Shown: piece by piece, positions 12,094-22,688 of the stretch
How the letters are laid out: each line of letters starts with the position of its first letter
Position numbering within the stretch: the stretch's first letter is position 1
Origin: Acanthamoeba lenticulata
Taxonomy: Eukaryota; Discosea; Longamoebia; Acanthamoebidae
NCBI GenBank assembly: GCA_002179805.1
Contig: NAVB01001751.1
Location: 1-64,000 of the forward strand
DNA: 64,000 nt
Reading direction: 5' to 3'
The notes under the pieces: model-generated
Told to the model about the DNA's origin: nothing
Databases searched by the model: none
Seen by the model: only the letters and a program-made list of their open reading frames with translations
Program-made: the position numbers and the translations under genes

Positions 12094-12666
12094 ATGATGA
12101 GCTCTACCCCACGAACCCCCTCGACGCCTGCGTCTGCCGCCGGCTCGACGAGCGGCAGGCGAACGCGGAAGCCTCTATTCGTTTCTCCTATCTCAGCGCG
12201 AAGCCTCGATCCGAGCAAGGTCTTGGCTAAGGGCAAGGACCCCAAGTCCTACTTTGGCAAGTTCCTCATCATGTTGGTGCTGGAGGAGAACGTCGACGAC
12301 CTCACTACTTTCATCGCTGAGAAGGGGGCCGACCCCAATTTCGTCGATGCGGACGATTTTACCCCGCTCTACGTCGCCGTCAAGCATAAGCTGAACGAAT
12401 GCGCCAAGGCCCTCGTCAAGCAGGGTGCTCTGATCACGAAAAAGACGAAAACCTACCCCAGCCCTCTGCAGCTCGCCATTCAGACCCAGAACACAGACCT
12501 GGTGGATTTCTTCTTGCGCTGGCTCAACACCGCCGAAGTCGAGTGGGCGGCAGCCAGACAGGAGGCGGCCGGCTCGGCGGAAGACCAGCCGTCACGCAAG
12601 AGGAGGCGAGTCGCCGACGCCGACACTGTCAACGGCGGCGACAACGGCGCTGAAGTGAAGAAGTAG
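12094..12666 (+). CDS. Small ankyrin-repeat protein, single exon
   Basis: An intronless frame of 190 residues, unusual among its intron-rich neighbours. A Ser/Thr/Pro-rich head is followed by three ankyrin-like units (GADPNFVDADDFTPLYVAV, KLNECAKALVKQGALITKK, SPLQLAIQTQNTDLVDFFL). The tail is basic with a putative nuclear signal (RKRRRVADAD). The repeats suggest protein-protein binding; the partner is unknown. The second Met of the opening MMSS pair could also serve as start. Confidence 0.8.
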   Translation: MMSSTPRTPSTPASAAGSTSGRRTRKPLFVSPISARSLDPSKVLAKGKDPKSYFGKFLIMLVLEENVDDLTTFIAEKGADPNFVDADDFTPLYVAVKHKLNECAKALVKQGALITKKTKTYPSPLQLAIQTQNTDLVDFFLRWLNTAEVEWAAARQEAAGSAEDQPSRKRRRVADADTVNGGDNGAEVKK

Positions 12667-12886
12667 AGAAAGAAAGCGAATTCAGACGCGGGCGACGGAC
12701 GGTAACATGAAATGGTGTTCTCTCAATTGCGCGAGAAGCAAGAGGATTATCTGTATGTATAGTGTTGAAACAGAAAATAAATGAAGATTCAAAAAGGGGC
12801 CTGATCTCCTTTGGCTCTAACGTCGCGATCTTTTCTTTTTTGTTCCTCCTTTCTTTTTATTTCGCAAGCGCGCCACAAGCACATCA

Positions 12887-13757
12887 ATGAGCAAGTACCG
12901 CCAGATTTTGAAGCCTGGCACTGTCGAACCGGTGCAAGAGCCAACTGCCGAGCCAGATGAAGCACCACCTTCGCGCAATCGCAAGGATGTCCTCTCGCTC
13001 TACCAAGCCCTCCCTTGGGACGTGCCAAACAGCATGACTCTTCTAGCACGTTTCCCTCCTCCACCCACGGCAACAACTTGCGATTACTAATTCGGCTGGT
13101 GATCTAGTTTGTTGGCGATCCTAAGTCCGGGAAGAAGACGCTGGCCCGGGCAATGCTGGCCGAACCGTGGAAGGTCCTCACCAAGATGTACGTCGCCCAC
13201 AAGCCACTCTTGGCAAGAACAAAGAACACTCACGCCGCGAGCAGCCACACTACAGCCACCCTACCACTGCCGGACGACGCTTCCCGTCCGCGCATCGACT
13301 TCATCGTCTTCTTCGTGGACATGACCAGCGCCAAGAGCTTGTCTAACCTCAAGATGCGGCTGCTCAAGGTGGACAAAGACTACTACGCGCAGGGGCGCTC
13401 CTGCATCGTGGCCACGCGCGGTACGCCTCCACCAATTGTCGTTTGGGTGCTAGAAGTTCAGACTGAAACCGGTTCATCGGCCTCTGTACTTCAGTTGATC
13501 TGAACCGGAGTCACGCATTTACGATGGAGCACCTGGAAGCGGTCGTCGATGTTTATGGCATGTCCGTCTTCTACTGCAACCTCACGGTATGGCCTGTGGC
13601 TCTACTCTTAGTGCTAGTTAACTCCTCGAGGCTGATTTTGCAAGCGCTGCAGAAGCCCGACCAGCTCCAAAACCTATGCGTGCGCGTGTACAAGAGCGCA
13701 GAACTGGCCAACGGGTTCATCCCCTTCATCAGCCCCCTCATCTTCGGAGCTCCGTAA
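12887..13757 (+). CDS. CENPM: CENP-M-like kinetochore pseudo-GTPase
   Basis: Exons join to about 210 residues. The core follows animal CENP-M: RPRIDFIVFFVDMTSAKSL, LLKVDKDYYAQGRSCIVATR and VDVYGMSVFYCNLT match its small-GTPase-like fold. CENP-M is part of the inner-kinetochore CENP-H/I/K/M group and in animals does not bind GTP. Here the first strand is followed by GDPKSGKK, close to a Walker A loop, which animal CENP-M lacks. To join MTLL to FVGDPKSG in frame, the first intron must start with GC (GCACGT, at about 13046) and end at TAG before 13109, with a good branch motif (TACTAAT). Exon 1 carries a Pro/Glu-rich head. Identification rests on sequence resemblance by eye. Confidence 0.75.
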
Positions 13758-14300
13758 AGCCGCAACGCACAAGCAAGAAGAACACGCGTGAGGCCATACA
13801 GCCCAAACAGGCTACATACCAAGCCTGAGGCTGGCGAATCTCGATCTCGCGGCGTTAGAACTTGCCCAGAGATGGCCACTGGCCCTGTTGGTACTTCGGC
13901 CTCATGCACCTACTCGTGCACCATCCCCAACACTGGTTTTGCTTCTACGTGGGATGTCCTTTTTCATCCTTTATTGTGGCCTTTTATTTCTTAGCCTCCG
14001 AATTTGAAATATGCAGTGATGTTTGATGCATAGAATTCTCAAGTTTTTGTTGGTGTGCGGGGCAATCGTGTTGGGCGCCTGTTGGTCAAAAAGGAATAGA
14101 CGAACAACCACGAGCAGCGCTGCACAAAGCAAGCGGGGAGGAAGCCAAGCGGCTGCGTGATAAAACACAAAATAGTCGAGCCAGGATAAGAAAGCAAACT
14201 GTCATCCCCTCGCCTGCTGGTGCTTCGTGCGAAGAGAAGGGAGGAAGGAGTTCACACGAGCTTCTCTACATACAAGCAAGTGCCTCTACAACAAAGTGCT
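13758..14300. other. Intergenic region, CENP-M / SANT gene
   Basis: About 540 bases between two same-strand genes. Short open frames on both strands show no family resemblance and no consistent codon bias. It likely holds the CENP-M 3' UTR and the promoter of the SANT gene. Nothing specific recognised. Confidence 0.45.
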
Positions 14301-17300
14301 ATGGAAAAGTCCACTCCCGAAGCCAAGAAGATTCGACCCTCATCTTTGCCAACAACGTCTTCCTCTTCGAGTCGTACTACAAAATCGAATGGCACCAGCT
14401 TCGCCGCTACTCGTGGCAGGCCGGGGCCAGTCGTTCCCGAGTTCTCCGACGAGGACTACGCGCTCTACCTCGAGCATCCTTCCTGGACGAGAGAGGACAC
14501 GTTAAGTCTACTGGATGCCGTCCGCATCTTCGACTTTGAGTGGAACCTGGTCGCCTCCACCTTTCACGGAACTGGAGACTCCCGTAAAACGGCAGCTGTA
14601 CGTTTGCCCCGAAAGACTCCCTCACTCGCTTATCTTATTCCTTGAGCCCACCCCAAGGACTGCCATGCCCTCCCTCCCCATTTTATTTCTTATTACGGGG
14701 TTTGTGCCAACTTTTCTTTCCTTATCCGTCCTGGCTGGTTCCTTTTCTGCACTTCGCTCCGCTGCTGTGCATGCATTTTATCATCAAAATTTAACCGACG
14801 CGTCTTTTGGCGTTCTGTTGTTTCAGGAGTGCCGCGAACGATACATGCAGCTGGAAGAACTTGCGGCGGACAAGCGTCGGCAGTCGGTCAAGCCACAGGT
14901 AACTTCGCCGGTGCCCTCGAAGCCGGCGCCAACCAAACCTGCCTCGGGCGCCACGACAAGTGGCAGCACGCTCGTAAAAGCGAAGAAGCAATCAGCTTCG
15001 AGGACTGCAAGCCAGCAATCCCCCCAGCAGCGCGGGGCTCCGCAGCAGGCACAACAACAACAAGCGGCGGGTTCGGCTGCACCGCCATCTCGTATCTTCC
15101 CGCAACCGCTGCAGCAGTCGCCTAATCCCCCCAACACCGCACGAGTGCTCAGCTCCTTCACGCCTCCGCCCACGCTCACCATCGCCGGTTCAGGCGCTCC
15201 GATCTTCCCCTTGACGGGCTCGCCGTTTGGGTTCGACCCTTCGGCCCTCGTGCGCGCCGGCATCTCCGCCCAGGGCCTGTCGTCCCTCTTCCCGCTCCAG
15301 CAGACGCTTCCGGGCCTCTTTGCCGGAGCCGGCCTCCAGTCTCTCGCTTCTCTCGCCAACATCTCGCTGCCGCCTATGCCTTCTCTTTCCCCGGCTTCGC
15401 CTCCTCCCCTTGCTCCGGCAGCCTCCCCGGCCACGCCCCAGACCAGCCGTTCGAGCCCGCCCACAATCACGCAGCCCAGTGCTGGTCGGCCGTCAAGCGC
15501 CTCTGCTCCCGCCAACAGCACAACAAGTACCCACAACAACAACGGCGCGAGCCGTATCCCAATCACCACCACCACGAAGAGCAGCAGTGCCGTCACCAAC
15601 AGCAACAACGGCAGCAACAAGGGCGCAAACAGCCCGGCTCAGGCTTCGGGCCGTCTGGCACGGACCGCTTCCCTTCCCAAGGCGCTGGCGACCCCGTCGC
15701 CTGCCGCAGCTTCCGGTCCGGTCCTGGCGGGGAGCGCTGGGCTCAAGCGACAGCTGGTGCCCATCTCTACCACGCTGCCGCTGCCCTCCAGCGCGCCCGC
15801 CCCGCCCGGGGATACCGAGGAGAAGCGCAAGAAGCGGCGCCGGCGCACGGCCTCAGAGATCTCACGAAACTACAAGTGCGACGTGTCCTCCTGCTCCAAG
15901 GCCTACGGTTCCGAGGGCGCCCTCAAGATGCACATTCGTCTCGTACGTGAGATCCCTCCCTCCATCGTCATCGCAGCACGAGGCCAACTCAATGTCCTCG
16001 CCACGCAGAAACATCCGGGGCTGGGCATGAGGCAGATCCAGATGCCCAAGGCCTCCTTCTCGCGCCCCAACCCACTGCTCTTGGCCCCCTATCTCCCGCT
16101 CGGGCTGGCCCCGCCGGCTGGCATGCTGTCCGGCTCGGGGGCGCCGGGCTTCGCGGGCTCGGGCGGCCGCGGTGGCGTCACCCCGCTGCAGGCCAAGGTC
16201 AACCTGCCGCTCGACGCGAGCCTGCCAGCAACCTACAGCCTGCCTTCGATCCCGCTGACCCTCGGTGTCCAGACGGACCTGCTTGGCCGCGCCGTCACGA
16301 CCGCTGCGCCATCGGCCTCGCACTCGTTGCCCAACGACGCCTCGCTTGGCGGCGGCGGCGCTTCCCCGTCCCCCACACTCTCACCGCTGATGAAGCCATT
16401 GGTCCTCAAGCAGGAGGAGCTCCACGTGCGAGTGCCCTTCTTGCGCCTCGAGATCGGAGGCTACGAGTGCAAGAGCAGGATGTCTGGTGCGTATTAATTC
16501 TTATTTACACATTTTTATTCTTATTTTACTTCCAATTTTTGTTATGATTCATTTGGCTGACGAGATGGTGGCTCGGGCAGGTGACCTGGTGGCGCACTTT
16601 GACTTTGGGCGTAAGCAGCTGGTGTGGGAAGTGGTCTCTGGAGGTGCCCATCTCGCGATCAGCAGCGCCTTGGACGACGTGGCCGGCTTTGGGTTGGAGA
16701 TGCTCAAGGACAATACGGCCATGCTCACCATCGAGTTCAGCCTGCCGCCCAACGTGTCCTGGGACGGCGGCGTCGAGCTGCAGCACAGGATCGCCAAGTG
16801 CAAGCGCCACGCCCTCCAGTTTGCGCGGGAGGCCCTGCACCGGCCCGTGGAGATGCTGCTCAACGCCGACGAGCGCCTGCGCGGACTGGCCAACGTGGGC
16901 CTGCCCGCCCTGGAGGATCCCTACTTTGACTCGGACGACTCGGACCCGGACTATGACGAGGACGCGGGCGAGGACGACGGCGAGGACTTGAGCGAAGGCA
17001 AGGCCACAGGCCACGGCCACAGCCACGAGCCTGCCGCCGAGGCCGAGACTGGGAACGGCTCGGCGCGTCGACGACGGCGCCATCAGCCGCCCGCCGGCCA
17101 CATGAAGCGGGAGGCCAAGAAGCCCATGCTGGCCAAGCCGACGTCGCCCTCGGCGACCGCCAGCGGTGGGGGCGCGACGTCTTCGTCTGCTCGCGCGCAG
17201 GTTCGTGGTCCTCCTCCTCAAATGCCTCTTGTGTTCGCAATGGTTCAATGACTGGCGAGCTTTCCCGACTCCAGCAGGCGGGCAACCCGAGCCATGCATG

Positions 17301-17301
17301 A
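14301..17301 (+). CDS. SANT/Myb + C2H2 zinc finger regulator with plant TRF-like C-terminal domain
   Basis: Start ATG 14301. A SANT/Myb-like helix set spans the first intron (WTREDTLSLLDAVRIFDFEW, then ECRERYMQLEELA). A long low-complexity stretch rich in Pro, Ser, Ala, Thr and Asn follows (about 14900-15800). A basic KKRRRR run precedes one C2H2 finger, NYKCDVSSCSKAYGSEGALKMH, completed across an intron by IRLKH (C-x4-C-x12-H-x4-H). After another linker come LRLEIGGYECKSRMS and, over an intron, GDLVAHFDFGRKQLVWEV, SALDDVAGFG and TIEFSLPPNVSW. This block resembles a conserved domain of plant proteins named TRF-like. The acidic tail (DSDDSDPDYDEDAGEDDGED) is followed by a His/Gly region. The final exon probably splices at 17202 to end at 17301; without that splice the frame ends at 17251. 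Likely a nuclear DNA-binding regulator. Confidence 0.65.
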
Positions 17302-17388
17302 GGGTGTCGTCTTGCATGACATTGTACATCAACCATCAACTACAGACAGAAGAGCAATAAGAGAGAGAGAGAGGAACAATATGCCATG

Positions 17389-17419
<31 letters not shown>

Positions 17420-17438
17420 GTTAAGACTGCGCTCTCTT

Positions 17439-19367
17439 TCAGAAGAGGTCGTACTCGAGCAGACGACACTCGAGTCCACCGTTGTAGATGATGTGCCGTC
17501 TCTTGGCCTGCAGCCCCACCTCTGTAAAACAAACAATGTTGTTTTTCAATTTCATAACAACATAACATTTTTCATAATAAAAGATAAATTTCTAATAATA
17601 ATAATAAAATAGAAGAAACGTACCTCGCGAGAGCGAGATGTCGCCGGTGAGGACCCACCCGACGGCGGGCTTGCGGGTCTGCTTCTTCATGAAGTCGCCC
17701 AGACTGCGGTAGAGCGGCTGCAGGTTGGCAGCTTCGCCGCCGATGCGCTGGCCGTAGGGGGCGTTGGTCACCACCATCGTCGGTCGGAGGTCCTCTGACG
17801 TTGGCCGCCAGTCTCGGAAGTCTTCGCACTTGATGAGGATGTCGCCCAGCACGTCCTCTCGCGTCGTGGCTGAGACACAAGAGACCGTGTCAGGACTTCT
17901 ATAGAACCCGAACAACAACAAGGACAACAACGGACGTACTGTTCAGGCGGGACTCGTCGTCAACAACGTTGAATCCCAGTCGGCGCAAGGTCTGCGAGGC
18001 CGCCTGCGCCGCGTTAGCGTCGATGTCTGCAGCACCCTCCCGCCCGCCACAGTTACGATCAGCCCACTGCACTGCTGCGATGGACTCGCATCCAACGGGG
18101 CTGCCCAGTGACGTACCGGTGCCGACGATGGCGAGCCGTCGGGTCAGCGGTCTTCGCTGGGCGAACTGCTCGCGCTGGAACTCCTCCCAGCGCCGCAGCG
18201 AGAACTCGGGCAAGTGCGTGAAGCCCCTGTCCCCCGCAGCAGCAGCAGAGAGAGGTCAGACTTGCAGGCAGGGGTGAACATGGGGAGAAAACGAGGAACT
18301 CACCACTTCTTGCGAAGGAAACCGGGAGGGGTGCGGGTTGCCATCAGCGCGGCCTCGGCCAAGAGCGTGCCGGACCCGCACATGGGGTCGTAGAGCACGA
18401 GCTTGCTGTCGCCGCCATTGGCGTCCTGGACGCCATCACCGCCGTGCGTAAGAGCTCCGGGGCTTCAATCCGGCCACTCGTACGAGCCAAGGCAACGCAC
18501 CAGGAGCGAGGAGGCCAGCTGGGGGAAGCCGGCCATGTGGAGCACATGCGCGGCGAGCGTCTCGCGCATTGGCGCCGCGACGGACTCGCGCCTGTAGCTG
18601 CGCAGGTGGAGCGGGAGCACGGAGGTGTCTATGCTGATCGTGCCCTGGCCCTCGTGCACAAAGACGTGCACTTGGACGTCGGGACCTTGTGTGTTGACGT
18701 CGGGCCGCACCCCGTTGCGGTCGCGGAACTGGTCCACGACGGCGTCCTTGCACAGCTGCGCGGCGTAGAGCGTGTTGGCCAGCTGCGGGTGGTCCACTTT
18801 GGCCAACATGGCGAACGTGCGGCCGGCCGGGATGTACGTCCGCCAGTCGATGCTCTTGACCTGGTCTCATTCGTCAACATGATACGACGACAAGGATGAC
18901 CGTGAGTGAGTGAGTGAGTGTTTGGCGTGGCATGAAATGGAGGTGGAAGTGGAGGGCACCTGCTCGTAGAGGTCCATCTTCTCGCGGACCTCAAAGCTCC
19001 GGAGGGGCAGCAGCACCCGCATGGCCAAGTGGGACCGGTAGTTGACCTTAAAGATGGCTGTGGGCACCACCACATGAAGGCGGTGGTTGGCGTCAGCCTT
19101 GTGTGGATTGATCACTGGCGCAGGTGCTGGGGTGTACCATCCATGAGGCTCATTCCGCCCGGCAGCTGGTTGATGAAGGCCCCGCGAAAGCCGGGCGTGA
19201 CGCCGCTGCTGAATCCCAGCGCAGCGAGCTCTGAGACGAGGTAGGGCTCGCATCCTCGGCCACAAGTCACCTGCGTTTGGCAACAGACGAATTAAAGTGT
19301 AGCCAAACGCAAGATTTCGAACCCTGTTTAAGATTTCAGATCTGAAGAGGAGGGACATGAGTGCCAT
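17439..19367 (-). CDS. RlmL/THUMP-type RNA guanine-N2 methyltransferase
   Basis: Start ATG 19367 ([15 protein letters not shown]), joined in frame to [19 protein letters not shown]. The N-terminal half is THUMP-like; the middle and C-terminal parts are the UPF0020 Rossmann methyltransferase: [18 protein letters not shown] is the SAM-binding motif I and [15 protein letters not shown] is the catalytic N-P-P-Y region, here N-A-P-Y. Bacterial RlmL makes m2G2445 in 23S rRNA, so an organellar rRNA is the natural target. The short start, rich in Leu, Arg and Ser, could be a mitochondrial presequence. The gene has about seven exons and ends RLLEYDLF. Alternative within the superfamily: a THUMPD-type tRNA methyltransferase. 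Confidence 0.75.
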
Positions 19368-19717
19368 ACGAATAGCTTGTGTTTGGGCGTTGTCATCACC
19401 CAGAGTCTGCGAATTGGAATACAAACGCGCGATCTGGAATGAGATCTAGAATGAGAACTCAATTCAGAGGAAAGATGCTCATGGTAGAAAGCCAGATAAA
19501 AGCCGGGAAGCAAATGGCGCCAAGGGGGAAGCGCAGGTGGTCTGCTGGGAAACGGGAAGAGGAAACGTTTGCTTCTTCCGTTTCCAGCTTGCGTGCTATT
19601 CGACACGTGTGAGCCCTGAAGTAGTTGTACTACACAGCCGTACTGCTGCAACGATTGATTGATAGATAGATTTGCAAGATACGGCTCTACGTTTGTTGAT
19701 CCACGAAGAAGACAAAG
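19368..19717. other. Divergent intergenic region
   Basis: About 350 bases between the start codons of the RlmL-like gene (minus) and the acidic coiled-coil gene (plus). It should carry both promoters. A GGCGCC palindrome sits near 19512; I do not assign it a factor. Confidence 0.4.
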
Positions 19718-20875
19718 ATGGCGACCAAGAACTTCGAGGATAAGCGCAAAATGGTGGAGCGGGCACTCAGCACCGGAGACGGTCTGAAGCGCCTCAGGCA
19801 AGCCAACGAGGGTGAAGAAGTGGTACGAATTATGTTTATTCGTGCCTGCACGGCCCGGAATCTGACATTTGTTAATTGTTGGTTGCAATTCAACTCTGCC
19901 AATGACATCGATCGAACAGGTTTTCAAGGCCAAGGAGACCCTGCGAGAGGCCGAGTTTGAGGCCGAGCTCGAAGAGGCCGAGGCCCAGAGGCTCGAGGAA
20001 GAGGTACGCCTTTTGTTTGCGTTTTAATAATACTTGAGGCAACGGCGCCTCCAGTTTATTGATTTCGTCGTTTTGTGGGTTCCCAAACGTACCAGCTCAA
20101 GCGGCTGGCCGCCGAGGTGGGCGAGGAGAGTGATGAGGAGGAAAGCGCCGGCGGTGAAGAAGAAGACGAGGAACCCCCTGCGAAGAATGAGGAGCCGTCG
20201 GTCGACCTCGATGCCATGGACGAAGATGACGTAGAGGACGAGGCCAAGGATGAAGACGATGAAGAAGACGAAGAGGACGATGAAGAAGCACGACGCCAGG
20301 AGGAGGAAGAAGAGCGGCTTGAACAAGAGCGCATTCGACGGGAGGAGGAAGAGGAAGAGCGGCTCGAGCAGGAGCGCATCCGACGGGAGCGAGAGCAAGA
20401 GGAGCGCGAAGAGGCCGAGCAGAAGAAGCGCCAAGACGAGGCGGCCCAAGCCGCTGCCGCTGCTGCTGCCGCTGCTGCTGCTGCTGCCGCTGCCGAGCAG
20501 GCCCGGCGAGAGCAGGAGGAAGCCGAGGCAAAGCGACACGAGAAGGAGCCTCTTCTGGCTGCCGCTGCCGCCACCGCCGAGGAGGCGGGTGACGAGGAAG
20601 AGGGCACCAGGCGGCGAAGCACCGCTTCCTCTTCTTCATCTTCATCTTCATCCTCCTCATTTTCATCATCTTCCTCTTCTATCACGACTTCCACTCCAGT
20701 CTCGACCGTATCGGCGTCGCCAGCGGGCTCGCAGGTGGGCGTGGGCCAAGTGGCCGTCGCGCTGGCGGTGCTGGTGGCCGGAGGCTTTGTGGTCGGGGGC
20801 TGGCCCGTGGCCATCCTCGTGCCCATCCTCGCCACCCTCGCCGCCTCGGTCTTTGGCGTCCGCCTTCGCAACTAG
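19718..20875 (+). CDS. Acidic coiled-coil protein with C-terminal membrane hairpin
   Basis: Not recognised as a known family. Three exons: a basic head (MATKNFEDKRKMVERALS), a helical part rich in Glu, Lys, Arg and Ala, a Glu/Asp-dominated tract, a long Glu/Arg coiled coil with a run of about fifteen Ala (20446-20495), a poly-Ser run (about 20630-20680), and two hydrophobic stretches at the very end (GQVAVALAVLVAGGFVVGG, PVAILVPILATLAASVFG) closed by VRLRN. The last two could form a membrane hairpin with a short basic tail, so a tail-anchored organelle protein is possible. Low complexity makes homology-based naming unsafe. Confidence 0.6.
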
Positions 20876-21045
20876 ATCGATGGGTGAAGGAGAAGGAGAA
20901 GGAGGAGGGGCGGGAGTAAGATCCCCTCCCTTCCCCTGTGTAAGAGCTTACCAACCACAATGTGTGCTTTTTAACGTGGAAGCCCAATTGGTGGGTTTTA
21001 TTCTACAACGACATGTTCGTGCCTCAGCCAGCTTGGAGGTGGCGG

Positions 21046-22419
21046 TTAGAAGTTGGTGTTGAGCTTCTGCTTGATGGTGGCCTCAGACAAGTCGGCCCGG
21101 TCCAGCAGCTGAATCTCACCAGCCAGCTGCATGAACAGCTTTTTTGACATGAAGTTGTCAGCACGATCATCATCATCATGAAGGCACAGGTCAGGGGGAA
21201 GGGTCCTACCTTGGCGTGCTTGTAGAGGGCCACGCGCACTTGCGAGGAGCGGGCCTTGGTGAGGGGCTTCACCTTGGGGCCCACCCACGAGACAAAGACG
21301 TACTTGGTGGTCTTGTACTCGCTCCCCCCGGCCTCGTCGGCCACCTCCACGCCCAGGACGCAGTAGACGATCTCCTCATCGGCAAAGTGTTGCTGCATGG
21401 CCAGGGGTGAGCTGCTGATGATGAAAAAGAAGAAGAAGAAGAAGAGGAAGTACCACGGCCTCGTTCCATCCGCCGTTGCCAGAGCCAAGCACCTTGAGGG
21501 CGTTCTTGTTGCCTTCGTGGCCGAAAACGAGCCAGTTGGTCGGCGTGTCGTCCTTGCGCACGTCCTCCAGCTTGGCGTGCGCCTCCTCGGGGTCGGCAAA
21601 GTCGACCTCGGTGAGCACGTCCGACGCGCCCTTGTAGGGCGAGTACTGCTGGGCGCTGAGGCTGTTGGACCGCATGACGTGTCGGTTGGTGGTCTGCGGC
21701 GAGCCGGCCGAGGTCGGCGACCACGTGCCAGACGAGGACAGCTTGGCCGCCTCGGAGACGGCAGGCTGCGAGGCGCTGTTGGAAGAGGCCGCCGGCACAG
21801 TCGCGTCATGCTCCACATGAGTGCCGCGCAGCTTGGCCAAGATGTTGGCCTCGGTCAAGGTCTCGGGCTCCAGCACCTGTAGCTCAGCGCCGAGTTGCAC
21901 ATGTTTCTGTGGACAACATGTGTTAGTAAGGGCAAAGTCTTCCAGGTGGAAGTGAACTGCTTCGGAGACGCACCAGCACGTAGTTGTACAGGGGCAAGCG
22001 GTGCTGGGAGGACTTGGCCTTGGCCATGGGCTTGCAGTCGGTGCCCACCCACGTGATGAAGATCGTCTTGAGGGTCGAGAACTCGGCCTCGTCCTTCACC
22101 GAGACGGTCAGCACAATGTACTGGATCTCGGCGTCGTTCAACAGGGGCCTGTCCTCCTCCAGATCAGCCACTTGCATCATAGGAAAGACGTTGTGAAGCA
22201 CGTACGCGACGTCGAACAGATTGCCACTGCCGGACGACACCAGCTTGACCTTGGGGCCGTCATACCCAAACAAGACCCTGAAATGCATCCACTTCACTTC
22301 AGCGGGAGAACAAGAAGACTACACGCAAACAAAGGGACCAACCACTGCGTATTGTTGATGCTCAGCTCAGAGAGCGCAGTCTCCACCTCTGACTCGTCTA
22401 CCCACTCAAACACTGACAT
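21046..22419 (-). CDS. Two-domain coactosin-like ADF-H protein A
   Basis: Start ATG 22419 (MSVFEWVDESEVETALSE). Two ADF-H domains of the coactosin type: domain 1 has WVLFGYDGPKVKLV, AEIQYIVLTVSVKDEAEF and TIFITWVGTDCKPMAKAK; domain 2 has NWLVFGHEGNKNALKVLG, EIVYCVLGVEVADEAGG and YVFVSWVGPKVKPLTKAR. The KPxxKAxxSxH/Q segment is the family's F-actin contact. Each domain is followed by the same helix motif (LxAExQxLE...LTEAxIxxKL), once before the Ser/Ala/Pro-rich linker and once at the C-terminus (IQLLDRADLSEATIKQKL). Expected role: F-actin side binding in the cytosol. Paralogue B lies at 42650-44054; part of domain 2, with flanking intron, is DNA-identical between them. Confidence 0.85.
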
Positions 22420-22688
22420 CTCAACAAAAACTGCTCCAGCAACGGGTGGTCAGTGAAGGGACAGGGTAAGAGTTTGGGAAGGGAGAGCCATACACTCAAC
22501 CAAAGATAGATGCTTTGAAGAGTTGTCAAGCGCGTTGAACTTGAGCTGGTGTTGGAGTGTAACGTGTCCAAGGGCAACACCTACCAAAGAGCGAAAAGGC
22601 AACAAAGTGATGCAAAGTTCAAATAATGTTATTAACCCACATTTCGTATTATTTTTTAATTGTTTATTATTTTCTTTTTCTTTTGTCG

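Noticed and set aside
20446..20505. Triplet run near 20450 as an intronic microsatellite
   Set aside because: It is in frame and encodes poly-Ala within a continuous coding exon.
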